Below are positions 17,634 to 25,683 of a DNA stretch of 64,000 nucleotides, piece after piece. Position 1 is the stretch's first letter. Every line of letters starts with the position of its first letter. The notes under the pieces were generated by a model that was not told the DNA's origin, made no database searches, and saw only the letters and a list, made by a program, of their open reading frames with translations. The stretch is taken from NCBI GenBank assembly GCA_004017275.1, contig SAKE01000011.1:90478-154477 (forward strand), read 5' to 3'. This stretch comes from Mesorhizobium sp. GTDB taxonomy: Bacteria > Pseudomonadota > Alphaproteobacteria > Rhizobiales > Rhizobiaceae. The translations under genes were made by a program, and so were the position numbers.

Positions 17634-17670
17634 GGCGCAACCTGTTTCCCACGCACCTGTCAACCAAAGA

Positions 17671-17684
17671 TGGTAGCGCTACCA
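17671..17684. promoter_or_regulatory. LacI-family operator before the importer operon
   Basis: TGGTAGCGCTACCA is a perfect 14-base palindrome with the central GCGC expected for LacI/GalR regulators. It lies between the end of the LacI gene and the binding-protein gene. A TTGACA-like hexamer on the coding strand (17663-17658) lies next to it. A near-identical site is at 45212-45229. Confidence 0.7.
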
Positions 17685-17728
17685 AATTGGCGTGTAAACC
17701 GGCATTCGCACAGTCGCCTCTGTGTGTT

Positions 17729-18757
17729 TCAACGCGCTGTGCTCTCGCGACGCTTGAGCTCGAAACCGAGATCGACGATCCGTTGCTCCGGCCTGTTGCC
17801 GGCGATCGCCGCCAGCGCCATGGCGACGGCGCGCCGGCCGATCTCATAGCGGTGGGTACGGATGCTGGTGATCGATGGAAACGCCACCTGCATCATGTCG
17901 AGATCGTTGAAGCCGACGATACCGATCGTCTTCGGCACCGCGATCGAGGCGCGATGACACTCGAACAGCACGCCGAGCGCGATGTCGTCATTGTTGCAGA
18001 AGACACCGTCGAGCGTCGGCATCTTGGCCAGCGCGTCGCGGAACATTTCGCGGCCGAGCGATACGCTGGACAGCACCGGCGTGGTGGTGACAAGGCGCGG
18101 ATCGAACAGGCCGGCAGCCTCCATCGCCGCGCGATAGCCTGCCAGGCGCCGCTGCGAGCGCGGGTCCATGCGCGCGCCGATGAAGCCGATGCGGCGGTAG
18201 CCTGCCCCGATCAGATGTTCAGTCGCCGTCCTGCCGCCGTCGAGATGCGAGAAGCCGACCATCATGTCGACCGGATCGGGACCGGTCTCCATGACCTGCA
18301 CCACCGGGCAGCCGGCGCTCTCCAGCAGCTTTCGCGAGGTCGGTGTCTGGTCGATGCCGGCGACGATCAGCGCTGCCGGCCGCTGCGAGCCGAACAGCTG
18401 CAGCAGCCGCTCTTCCTCGAGGCCGGAATAGTGGGTGTTGCCAAGCTGGATGCGGAACGGGCTGGCCGACAGGCTGTCATAGATGCCACGCACCACCTCG
18501 GCAAAGACGTTGTTGGTAAGCGACGGCACCAGAACGCCGAACACCTCGGCCCGCGCCGAGGCCAGCGCCCGTGCATTCGGGTCCGGCACGTAACCGAGCT
18601 CGTCGATGGCGGCATGGATCTGGCGGCGCAGTTCTTCCGAGACACGCTCCGGCTCGCGCAAGGCGCGCGACACGGTGATGGCGCCGACACCGGCCTTGCG
18701 CGCGACATCCGATATGGTCGGGCGGCCGCCGCCCCGGCGCGAGCGCGGCTTGATCAC
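17729..18757 (-). CDS. LacI-family transcriptional regulator (gluconate-type)
   Basis: A 342-residue LacI/GalR regulator. The helix-turn-helix PTISDVARKAGVGAITVSRA and the hinge helix NARALASARA are at the N terminus, and a ribose-binding-like effector domain follows. The product resembles GntR-type LacI regulators of gluconate use. Its gene sits inside the locus, upstream of the importer it probably controls, and a perfect LacI operator lies in the next gap. Its start overlaps the stop of a small frame (ATGA), so translation may be coupled to the MFS gene upstream. The effector is likely gluconate or a related sugar acid, by inference. Confidence 0.9.
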   Translation of the reverse strand: MIKPRSRRGGGRPTISDVARKAGVGAITVSRALREPERVSEELRRQIHAAIDELGYVPDPNARALASARAEVFGVLVPSLTNNVFAEVVRGIYDSLSASPFRIQLGNTHYSGLEEERLLQLFGSQRPAALIVAGIDQTPTSRKLLESAGCPVVQVMETGPDPVDMMVGFSHLDGGRTATEHLIGAGYRRIGFIGARMDPRSQRRLAGYRAAMEAAGLFDPRLVTTTPVLSSVSLGREMFRDALAKMPTLDGVFCNNDDIALGVLFECHRASIAVPKTIGIVGFNDLDMMQVAFPSITSIRTHRYEIGRRAVAMALAAIAGNRPEQRIVDLGFELKRRESTAR

Positions 18758-18876
18758 GGCCCCGCTCGCTCGTACCCGGCAGGGCGCGCCCGCGACCCGA
18801 TCGTCCTTGCTGTCTCCATCTCACCGGCCTTTGCCGCACCCACTCGCCTTCTGGCGTCGCGCAGCCTGTCTTCCAT
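18754..18876 (-). CDS. Possible 40-residue protein between MFS and LacI genes
   Basis: A frame that looks protein-like (MEDRLRDARRRVGAAKAGEM) starts with ATG 18876 and ends in TGA overlapping the LacI ATG by four bases. Codon use is like its neighbours. The frame is open further upstream into the MFS gene, where it is a shadow, so the true start is unclear (a TTG four codons earlier is possible). I do not recognise it. The tight overlap is the main reason to list it. Confidence 0.4.
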   Translation of the reverse strand: MEDRLRDARRRVGAAKAGEMETARTIGSRARPAGYERAGP

Positions 18877-18905
18877 GTCAAGCAACCGGAGACGATCTGC
18901 CTCGT

Positions 18906-20135
18906 TCAGGCCGCCAGGGCGGTGCGGCGCCGTGCCTTCCAGAACAACAGTCCGATCGCCAGTATGTTCAGCAAATTCCAGGCGATGCCGTTCAGGAATG
19001 CCGCGGCATAGGAACCGGTCAAATCGTAGATCCAGCCCGACATCCACCCACCGATCGCCATGCCGAATATGGTCGCCATCATGACGATGCCGATACGCTG
19101 GCCGGCCTCCTTGGCCGGCATGTAGTCGCGCACGATGATGGCGTAGCAAGGCACGATGCCGCCTTGCGACAGGCCGAACACCAGCGACACCACATAGAGC
19201 GAGGCTAGCCCGTCGAACGGGATATAAAACAGCAGCGACAGGCACTGCAGCACCGAGCCGATCAGCAGTGTCCACACAGCGCCGATGCGGTCGGCGAGAA
19301 AGCCGGACGCCAGCCGGCTGACGACGCCGCCTGCCATCATGATCGACAGCATGTCGGCGCCATGTGCGACGCCGTAGCCGAGGTCCATGCAATAGGCGAC
19401 GATATGCACCTGCGGCATCGACATCGCCACGCAGCAACCGAGCCCTGCGACGACCAGCAGCACCTGCAGGGCCGCCGGCGACATCGAGATCGGCTGCACC
19501 GGCCGGCTTCCGGGCGAACCCGCGACGGCCGCCGCCGGAGCGCCGCGCCGCAGCATCAGCACCAGCGGCACCATTGTGACCAGGCAGAAGATCCCGATTG
19601 CGGCATAGGTGAAACGCCAGCCTTCCGCCTTCATCAGCGTCGGCATGATGGTCGGCCACAACGCTCCGGCAAGATAGTTGCCGGCGGCCGCCGCCGTCAC
19701 CGCGACACCGCGCCGCCGGTTGAACCAGTGCGAGATGTCGGCGATCAGCGGACCGAAGATCACCGATGTACCGATGCCGATCAGCAGCCCCTGAGCAAGG
19801 GTGAATTGCAGGATCGAGGTCGACAGCGCCGCGAGCAGAAGGCCGGCGGAAAGCGCAATCGAAGAGAGCAGCGCCGGAACCCAGTAGCCCATCCGGTCGA
19901 TGGCGCGGCCGATCAGCACGTTGCCGGCGGCAAAGCCGACCATGGTCGCGGTGTAGGGCATGGACGCGGCAGCACGATCGACGCCGAACTCGGCCTGCAC
20001 GGCGGGCAGCACCACCACGACAGCCCACATGCCGACGGCGCCGATCGTCGCCAGCAGCATCGAGATGGCAAGCCGCATCCAGGCATAGGAGCTGTCGATG
20101 CCGGGGCTCGACGGGATGTTGTCTGCTCGGGTCAA
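18906..20135 (-). CDS. Major facilitator superfamily transporter
   Basis: A 409-residue MFS protein with about 12 hydrophobic helices. The conserved loop 2-3 motif appears as GRAIDRMGYW, and its repeat in the second half reads GFLADRIGAVWTLLIGSVL. The similarity type is that of oxalate/formate-antiporter-like and sugar-acid MFS carriers (monocarboxylate group). It is the first gene of the leftward locus that also holds LacI, ABC importer and gluconokinase genes, so a sugar acid is a reasonable substrate. This is inferred from neighbours only. A longer overlapping frame on the same strand is a shadow. Confidence 0.85.
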   Translation of the reverse strand: MTRADNIPSSPGIDSSYAWMRLAISMLLATIGAVGMWAVVVVLPAVQAEFGVDRAAASMPYTATMVGFAAGNVLIGRAIDRMGYWVPALLSSIALSAGLLLAALSTSILQFTLAQGLLIGIGTSVIFGPLIADISHWFNRRRGVAVTAAAAGNYLAGALWPTIMPTLMKAEGWRFTYAAIGIFCLVTMVPLVLMLRRGAPAAAVAGSPGSRPVQPISMSPAALQVLLVVAGLGCCVAMSMPQVHIVAYCMDLGYGVAHGADMLSIMMAGGVVSRLASGFLADRIGAVWTLLIGSVLQCLSLLFYIPFDGLASLYVVSLVFGLSQGGIVPCYAIIVRDYMPAKEAGQRIGIVMMATIFGMAIGGWMSGWIYDLTGSYAAAFLNGIAWNLLNILAIGLLFWKARRRTALAA

Positions 20136-20254
20136 GGCGTTTCCTGTCGGCAGTCTCGGAGATCGGCTACCGCTTGCGCCACTATCGGCGCATTCTCAGG
20201 CCGCAGCAGCGCCACAGCGGGCAAATCCGTGGCTCCAGGCCTGAGGCGAATGCA

Positions 20255-20279
20255 GGAACCGATGCCAATATGCGGAGTT
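20255..20279 (+). promoter_or_regulatory. EcfG/RpoE2-type promoter for the DUF3175 gene
   Basis: GGAAC (20255-20259), 18 bases, then TT (20278-20279) fits the GGAAC-N18-TT consensus of the alphaproteobacterial general stress sigma factor. It lies 33 bases before the ATG, which has AAAGGAG at 20299-20305. Confidence 0.5.
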
Positions 20280-20312
20280 TCCCAACGAGCAGAGCTGCAA
20301 AGGAGTCCAACC

Positions 20313-20603
20313 ATGACCGCCACCAAGAAAAAATGGTCGGCCGAGGTGACCGAGCACAGCAACGCGATGGATCTTGAGGATCACGTCTTCGAATCCGACG
20401 ACGCCAGGAAGATCGCCGCCTCGCTGAAACGATCCGCCGAACACAGCCACCGGCGCAAGGCCGAGCCGTTTCAATCCGCCATGTCGATGCTCAACTTTTA
20501 CATCAACCGCGCCGGCAAGAACCTGCCAGCCGCACGCAAAAAAGTGCTTGAGGATGCCAAGGACGAACTGCGCGCCGCCTTCGGTCGTGAGAAGGACGAT
20601 TAG
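20313..20603 (+). CDS. DUF3175-family small protein
   Basis: A 96-residue basic protein, MTATKKKWSAEVTEHSNAMD at the start, with a helical core around RKIAASLKRSAEHSHRRKAE and an acidic-basic tail. It matches DUF3175 proteins of rhizobia in length and sequence. Function is unknown. ATG 20313 is chosen for the strong AAAGGAG before it; an in-frame extension upstream is a shadow of the MFS gene. The stress-type promoter suggests induction under general stress. It ends 11 bases from the stop of the opposing FadR gene. Confidence 0.8.
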   Translation: MTATKKKWSAEVTEHSNAMDLEDHVFESDDARKIAASLKRSAEHSHRRKAEPFQSAMSMLNFYINRAGKNLPAARKKVLEDAKDELRAAFGREKDD

Positions 20604-20614
20604 AAACGAGGGTC

Positions 20615-21391
20615 CTATCGGGCACGAATGACGCCGTCTGTGTTGGCGAGCAACTTGCGCACGGCGTTACGCGCCGCGTCCGGCCTCTGCAGGCGGATGT
20701 TCTTCTCGATCGCCTCGTGCAGCTTCTGAGCGTGGTTGAGATCGTCGATCTCCCGCGTCGTATAGGCAAAGAGATGATCGAAGGCGGATTCGATGAGCAC
20801 GCCGAGCGGCACCAGAAGGTCGTTGCCCGAAGCTCGCAGGATGGCGAGATGGAAGCGTGTGTCGGCGCGGGTGCGCTCCTGCAGGCTGGTCGCTGCGCCC
20901 ATCTCACGGCAGGCCTGGCTGATCTCGGCCATCTGCTCCTCGGTGCGCCGCATGGCGGCAAAGGCGGTCGCTTCCGGCTCGATGATGTGGCGGAATTCCT
21001 GCACGGTCTTCAGGAACACTTCGCGATCGGGCGACGTCGCGTACCAGGCGAGCACGTCGCGATCGAGCAGGTTCCAGCGTTCCTTCGGCTCGACCCAACT
21101 GCCGATCTTGGGGCGCGATGCCAGCAGGCTCTTGGCCATCAGCATCTTGATCGCTTCGCGCACCGCCGAGCGGCTGACGCTGAAGGTCTCCGACCATTTC
21201 GCTTCATTGGGCAGGATGGTGCCAGGCGGATAGTCGCCGCGCACGATCCTGAGCCCAATTTCGCTGGCCAGTGAGGCATGAACGCTGGAGCCTGGAATGC
21301 GCGCCGCGTCAGCTCGGCGAACGCCAGCCGCGCGCTCGGCGGAGGCCGCTTTCGACGGCGATTTTTCCTTGTTCGGCTTCGCGTCCCGCAT
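20615..21391 (-). CDS. FadR-type GntR regulator, paralogue 1
   Basis: A 258-residue regulator with a GntR winged helix (GDYPPGTILPNEAKW, then VSRSAVREAIKMLMAKSL) and a C-terminal FCD effector domain (FRHIIEPEA, FHLAILRASGN; the conserved Asp/His ligands suggest metal-assisted carboxylate binding). I start it at ATG 21391, because the paralogue at 23732 then aligns with no gap from the first residue. The two proteins look about 85 percent identical by eye outside the first 35 residues. Together they flank two dehydrogenases, and a palindrome with FadR-type spacing lies between those. Effector probably a sugar acid, inferred. Confidence 0.9.
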   Translation of the reverse strand: MRDAKPNKEKSPSKAASAERAAGVRRADAARIPGSSVHASLASEIGLRIVRGDYPPGTILPNEAKWSETFSVSRSAVREAIKMLMAKSLLASRPKIGSWVEPKERWNLLDRDVLAWYATSPDREVFLKTVQEFRHIIEPEATAFAAMRRTEEQMAEISQACREMGAATSLQERTRADTRFHLAILRASGNDLLVPLGVLIESAFDHLFAYTTREIDDLNHAQKLHEAIEKNIRLQRPDAARNAVRKLLANTDGVIRAR

Positions 21392-21494
21392 AGGCTCCAG
21401 AAAGTCTGGTTTCAGCAAGCTGTCAAGCGCGGCAACCGGCTTGGGTCGCAAAGCCGGTCGCTGTGCACAGATCAGCCTCGGCTAACCCGACGGA

Positions 21495-22391
21495 TCAAGC
21501 CTGCTTGACGTATTTACGCCAGCTATGCTCCGGGCGGAAACCCAGCACATCGCGCGCCTTGCGGTTGGAGAGTAGCGTCTCATATTCGCCGAGCTCGGCT
21601 CTGACCGGCACGCCGGGGTAAAACCGCTTCAGCAATTCAGCGGTAGGCAGATCGGACGAGGTGTCGTCATTGGCGGCGTTGAACACCTGATAGCCGAGCC
21701 CATCCTTCTCGACGGCGCGCAGCGTGATCTGGCCGAGGTCGCGCGCGTCGATATAGCTCCAGGCGATACGCTTGCGGAAACCCGGATCGGCGAACCATTT
21801 CGGAAACAGCTGGTATTCGTGCGGCTCGATGACGTTGCCGATGCGCAAGGCGTAAATGTCGGTGCCGTTGCGCTGCGCAAAGGCGCGCGCCGTCTTCTCG
21901 TTGACGACCTTGGACAGCGCGTAGCTGTCCATCGGATCGACGTCATAGTCCTCGTCGAGCGGGAAATATTTGGGATCGCGTGGCTCGTTGGCGAACACAA
22001 GCCCATAAGTCGTCTCGCTGGAGGCGATGATAACCTTGCGGATGCCGAGCTTCACCGCCGCCTCGATGACATTGTAGGTGCCGAGCGCATTGATGCGGAA
22101 CACCTCGTTGTCGGTGGTGATCATGATGCGCGGGATGGCGGCGAAATGCACCACGGCATCGACCGGCTGCGGGCGCAGCGACGGGTCGAACTCATGCAGG
22201 CCCATATAGCTCGACAGCGCGTTGAACACCTGCCCGCTGTCGGTGATGTCGGTGATCAGGGTGCGCACCTTGGGATTGTCGAGCGGCTTGGTGTCGATGT
22301 TGAGCACCTGGCAGCCTTGCTCGACCAGATACTGCACGACATGGCGTCCGGCCTTGCCGCTGCCGCCGGTGAACATGATCCGCTTCGTCAT
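21495..22391 (-). CDS. NAD-dependent epimerase/dehydratase family protein
   Basis: A 298-residue extended short-chain dehydrogenase. The Rossmann motif TGGSGKAGRHVV is at the N terminus, the active-site YALSK (YxxxK) near residue 160, and VVHFAAIP and ASSETTYG in between. It resembles uronate dehydrogenase and D-erythronate dehydrogenase (DenD) proteins, which act on sugar acids. I chose ATG 22391 with GGAGAG upstream; a GTG at 22403 is possible. It diverges from a hydroxyacid dehydrogenase across 119 bases that hold a FadR-type operator (22423-22437), so both are probably co-regulated. Confidence 0.8.
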   Translation of the reverse strand: MTKRIMFTGGSGKAGRHVVQYLVEQGCQVLNIDTKPLDNPKVRTLITDITDSGQVFNALSSYMGLHEFDPSLRPQPVDAVVHFAAIPRIMITTDNEVFRINALGTYNVIEAAVKLGIRKVIIASSETTYGLVFANEPRDPKYFPLDEDYDVDPMDSYALSKVVNEKTARAFAQRNGTDIYALRIGNVIEPHEYQLFPKWFADPGFRKRIAWSYIDARDLGQITLRAVEKDGLGYQVFNAANDDTSSDLPTAELLKRFYPGVPVRAELGEYETLLSNRKARDVLGFRPEHSWRKYVKQA

Positions 22392-22422
22392 TTTGCTCTC
22401 CACATCCTCTGGGATTCATGTG

Positions 22423-22437
22423 TATTGTCAGACAATA
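22423..22437. promoter_or_regulatory. FadR/GntR-type operator in a divergent promoter
   Basis: TATTGTCAGACAATA is a perfect 15-base palindrome containing TTGTCAGACAA, which fits the FadR-subfamily consensus TNGTNNNACNA. It lies between the two divergent dehydrogenase genes, 32 bases before the left one and 74 before the right one. The FadR paralogues at 20615 and 23732 are the obvious candidates. Confidence 0.7.
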
Positions 22438-22510
22438 TCGCCATCCGCAACCACTCTCGCCTGCAAAATGGCAGCGCCTGACATCAATCATTGCAACAGG
22501 ACTTGAAGAC

Positions 22511-23449
22511 ATGAACACGACTGCCGCGAGCGAGAAGATCGGCTTCATCGGCCTTGGCCTGATGGGCCACGGGATCGCCAAGAACATCGTCGACAAGGGC
22601 TACAGCCTGACCTTTCTCGGCCGCAAGAACCGCAAGCCGGCGGAAGACCTGATTGGCCGCGGCGCGACTGAAGCATCGACCTCGCGCGATGTGGCGGCGG
22701 CATCGACGATCGTCTTCATCTGCGTCACCGGCTCACGCGAGGTCGAAGCCATCATTCGCGGCCCGGGCGGCCTCAAGGAGGGCTTGAAGAAGGGCTCGGT
22801 CGTCGTCGACTGCTCGACTTCCGATCCGGTCTCGACCGTTGCTCTGGCAACTGAACTCAAGGCGCTCGGCGTCGATTTTGTCGACGCGCCGCTCAGCCGC
22901 ACGCCGAAGGAAGCCTGGGAAGGCACGCTCGACGCCATGGTCGGCGCGCCGGACGCCCTCTTTGCCAGGGTGAAGCCGGTGATCGAAACCTGGGCCGGCC
23001 GCATCGTCCATATCGGCGACACCGGCGACGGCCACCGCATGAAGCTGCTCAACAATTTCATCTCGCTCGGCTACGCCGCGATCTATTCCGAGGCACTCGC
23101 ATTAGCCGAGAAGGTCGGCATCTCGCCGCCGCGCTTCGACAGCGTCATCCGCAATGGCCGCATGGATTGCGGCTTCTACCAGACCTTCATGCGCTGGACG
23201 CTGGAGGGCGACCGCGACGCCCACAAATTCTCCATCGCCAACGCCTTCAAGGACCTGACCTATCTGGAATCGATGGCGGGTGCGGCCGGCATCGCCAATC
23301 CGCTCGGCAATGCCACCAAGAACTCCTTCGCCGGCGCCCATGCCACCGGCCCGGCCGAGCAGTTCGTGCCGATGCTGGCGACGCATATCGGCAAGGTCAA
23401 CGGTGTCGACCTGATGCCGACCAAGGATGGCAAGAAGCAGACGATTTGA
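22511..23449 (+). CDS. Beta-hydroxyacid dehydrogenase (3-hydroxyisobutyrate dehydrogenase family)
   Basis: A 312-residue NAD-dependent dehydrogenase. GFIGLGLMGHGIAKNIVDKG is the dinucleotide-binding motif, DAPLSRTPKEAWEGTLDAMVG the substrate-binding signature, and GDGHRMKLLNNFI carries the catalytic Lys. Members oxidise 3-hydroxyisobutyrate, tartronate semialdehyde, L-threonate and similar acids. Here the context of a uronate/erythronate-dehydrogenase-like gene and FadR regulators suggests a sugar-acid substrate. ATG 22511 follows the divergent operator region. The typical signature GGxxxA is replaced by RTPKEA in the binding motif, which may reflect another substrate. Confidence 0.85.
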   Translation: MNTTAASEKIGFIGLGLMGHGIAKNIVDKGYSLTFLGRKNRKPAEDLIGRGATEASTSRDVAAASTIVFICVTGSREVEAIIRGPGGLKEGLKKGSVVVDCSTSDPVSTVALATELKALGVDFVDAPLSRTPKEAWEGTLDAMVGAPDALFARVKPVIETWAGRIVHIGDTGDGHRMKLLNNFISLGYAAIYSEALALAEKVGISPPRFDSVIRNGRMDCGFYQTFMRWTLEGDRDAHKFSIANAFKDLTYLESMAGAAGIANPLGNATKNSFAGAHATGPAEQFVPMLATHIGKVNGVDLMPTKDGKKQTI

Positions 23450-23470
23450 GTGGTCTACTTGTCCTGATCG

Positions 23471-23720
23471 AGGTTGGCGCCGCCCCTCATCCGGCTGCCG
23501 CCACCTTCTCCCCGTATAATGACGGGGAGAAAGGAGATGCTCGCAACGCCAGCACCCTTCCTGCAACGTTGACAATTGGCGAAATCATCGATGACGGCGT
23601 CCTTTTCCCCGTCACTATACGGGGAGTTGAGGAGTGGTCCGCGCAGCGGACGAAAAGCCAATTGCTTGGCTTTTCCGAGCGACGAACGCCCGGCAGGGCG
23701 ATGAGGGGCAGCGCCAACCT
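23471..23720. repeat. Full-length palindromic repeat (type A), about 250 bases
   Basis: The ends are 20-base inverted repeats with one mismatch (AGGTTGGCGC / GCGCCAACCT at the tips). Inside are two smaller hairpins made of CTCCCCGT and ACGGGGAG. It fills the space between the hydroxyacid dehydrogenase and the second FadR gene. No transposase is encoded, so it is a non-autonomous mosaic element of the RIME kind. Confidence 0.8.
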
Positions 23721-23731
23721 TTGCTCATAAA

Positions 23732-24514
23732 CTACCGCCTCCACCGCCCTATCCCATCGTCGGTGTTTTCAAGCAGCTTGTGCACGGCGTTGCGCGCGGC
23801 TATCGGACGCTGCAGGCGGATGTTTTTCTCGATCGCCTCATGCAACTTCTGCGCCTGCCGCTGGTCGGCGACCTGCTGCGTGGTAAACGCGAAGAGATGG
23901 TCGAGCGCCGATTCGATCAGCACGCCGAGCGGCACCAGAAGGTCGTTGCCGGAGGCGCGCAGGATGGCCAGATGAAAGCGCGTGTCGGCGCGGATACGCT
24001 CCTGCAGGCTCAAGGCCTCGCCCATCTCGCGGCAGGCCTGGCTGATCTCCGCCATCTGCTCGTCGCTGCGCCGCATGGCGGCAAAGGCCGACGCTTCCGG
24101 CTCGATGATATGACGAAACTCCTGTACGGTTCGCAGGAAGGCCTCGCGGTCGGGCGCCGTCGCGTACCAGGCCAGCACGTCGCGGTCGAGCAGGTTCCAG
24201 CGCTCCTTCGGCTCGACCCAGCTGCCGATCTTGGGGCGTGAGGCCAACAGGCTTTTCGCCATCAGCATCTTGATGGCTTCGCGCACTGCCGAACGGCTGA
24301 CATTGAAGATCTCGGCCCATCTGGCCTCGTTGGGCAGGATGGTGCCGGGCGGATAGTCGCCACGCACGATCCGCAGGCCGATTTCGCCGGCCAGCGAGAC
24401 ATGGACGCTTGCCCCCGCAAAGTGCGCGGCACCAGCCTTTCGCATGACAGCCGGGCTTTGGCTGGCTTGTGCCTTGACCCGGTCGGCTCGCTTGCTTGAC
24501 TTCTCGTCCGGCAT
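23732..24514 (-). CDS. FadR-type GntR regulator, paralogue 2
   Basis: A 260-residue regulator with the same architecture as the 20615 gene: N-terminal winged helix (GDYPPGTILPNEARW, VSRSAVREAIKMLMAKSL) and C-terminal FCD domain (HIIEPEASAFAAMR, FHLAILRASGNDLLVPLG). Recognition-helix residues are identical in the two proteins, so they should bind the same DNA. Differences cluster in the effector domain around TTQQVADQRQ. The pair surrounds two dehydrogenase genes on the same strand orientation, suggesting duplication of the gene with later divergence of ligand specificity. ATG 24514 gives the gap-free alignment; the frame is open to 24565. Confidence 0.9.
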   Translation of the reverse strand: MPDEKSSKRADRVKAQASQSPAVMRKAGAAHFAGASVHVSLAGEIGLRIVRGDYPPGTILPNEARWAEIFNVSRSAVREAIKMLMAKSLLASRPKIGSWVEPKERWNLLDRDVLAWYATAPDREAFLRTVQEFRHIIEPEASAFAAMRRSDEQMAEISQACREMGEALSLQERIRADTRFHLAILRASGNDLLVPLGVLIESALDHLFAFTTQQVADQRQAQKLHEAIEKNIRLQRPIAARNAVHKLLENTDDGIGRWRR

Positions 24515-24657
24515 CCACGTTCCAATGCGTCGACCGTCTGTCGTCCGGACTGGTCCGAACCGCACGGGCGCCGATTTCGTTGCCGAAAATCCAGATCATG
24601 GGCGCGCAAAAGCAGGAGCCTGTTGCCCCAACCCATTGCGTCCGCTCAGGAATTGAC

Positions 24658-24681
24658 GGGACGCCCGGTACCGGGCGTCCC
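24658..24681. terminator. Perfect 24-base palindrome after the binding-protein gene
   Basis: GGGACGCCCGGT is followed directly by its exact complement, giving a 12-base stem with almost no loop. It lies 12 bases past the stop of the leftward binding-protein gene. Without a T-run it may be a terminator, an RNA end protector, or a protein-binding site. Confidence 0.5.
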
Positions 24682-24693
24682 GAAATCGAAAAC

Positions 24694-25683
24694 CTACTTC
24701 TGGATGCAGGTGTCGACCGTATCCTTGGTGCATTCGTCGAGGCCGGTGAACACCGGATCGGCGACGGGCTTGCCTTCGATCAGGTCGATCATCACCGACG
24801 GCGCCTTGTAGCCCATTTCGAATGGCCGCTGACCGACCAGAGCAGTCACAAGGCCGTCACCAGCGATCGCCACCTCGTCGCCGATCGTGTCGGCGGCGCC
24901 AATGACGAAGTCGTTGCTGGCAATCCGGTCCTTGAGCGGTCCGAACAGATCGCGATAGGGCTGCGGCGCGCCGAACAGCGGCCAGCCGCCCATGATGCCG
25001 AAGGCGTCGAGCTTGGGGTTGGCGGCGAGGATGTCGGTCATCGCCTGCACGCCCTTGGCGCCATCGTCATTGGTGAACACCGGGCAGCCGGCAACTTCGG
25101 TCCAGCCACCTTCACCCGCAAGTGCGGCGAGGCCTTCCTTGCCCGACAGTGCGTCACGCATGCCTTGCGCACGGCGCAGGATGTTGTCGGCCGCCGGATT
25201 GCCCTCGATCGTGCAGATCGTGCCGCCATTCGGCTTGCCCTTCTTGATGTACTCACCGATCTTGTGACCCATCAGATAGTTGTCGGTGCCCAGATAGGTC
25301 TTGCGAAGTGCAGCATCTTCCTTGCTGAGATCGGCATCGAGCGTCATGATCGGGATCGTCGGATTGGCGGTCTTGATCGTCTGCGCGATCAGCGGCGCGT
25401 TGGACGGCGAGATCGCCATCGCCACCGTGTCGGCCTTGCTCAGCATGTCCTGGACGATCTGTGCCTCGCCAGCCTCGTCCGAGGTCGACGCCGGACCTGT
25501 GTAGAAGCACTCATATTCCGAGCTGGCGTTTTCCTTGTTCCATTTCTCGCAGCCCTGGTGGATGGCTTCGAAGAACGGATTGTCGAGACCTTTCACGACA
25601 ATGACGAGCTGTTTCTTGGCCAAAGCCGGCCCGGCACCCAACGCCATGGCGGCGACGGCGGCGAGCAAAAGTGTTTTCCTCAT
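24694..25683 (-). CDS. Sugar ABC transporter substrate-binding protein (RbsB family)
   Basis: A 329-residue periplasmic binding protein. The signal peptide MRKTLLLAAVAAMALGAGPA is cleaved near ALAKK. The mature protein shows VKGLDNPFFEAIHQGCEKW, AISPSNAPLIAQTIKTANP and TICTIEGNPAADNILRR, typical of ribose/xylose binding proteins. GGAGG stands before ATG 25683. The matching ATPase and permease are encoded divergently from 26130, so the binding protein has its own promoter in the shared 446-base gap. This split arrangement is unusual compared with the usual binding-protein-first operon and allows separate control of the binding protein. Confidence 0.9.
   Translation of the reverse strand: MRKTLLLAAVAAMALGAGPALAKKQLVIVVKGLDNPFFEAIHQGCEKWNKENASSEYECFYTGPASTSDEAGEAQIVQDMLSKADTVAMAISPSNAPLIAQTIKTANPTIPIMTLDADLSKEDAALRKTYLGTDNYLMGHKIGEYIKKGKPNGGTICTIEGNPAADNILRRAQGMRDALSGKEGLAALAGEGGWTEVAGCPVFTNDDGAKGVQAMTDILAANPKLDAFGIMGGWPLFGAPQPYRDLFGPLKDRIASNDFVIGAADTIGDEVAIAGDGLVTALVGQRPFEMGYKAPSVMIDLIEGKPVADPVFTGLDECTKDTVDTCIQK

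Noticed and set aside
17624..17663. A complete sigma-70 promoter for the importer (TTGACA and TATTAT)
   Set aside because: The spacing between the two hexamers is 28 bases, too long for a functional pair.
17687..19084. A 465-codon frame opposite the LacI gene
   Set aside because: It has no recognisable domains, while the opposite strand has a complete LacI protein.
18754..20028. A 424-codon frame on the same strand as the MFS gene
   Set aside because: It is a frame-shifted shadow of the MFS gene. Only the last 40 codons, beyond the MFS stop, were kept as a possible small gene.
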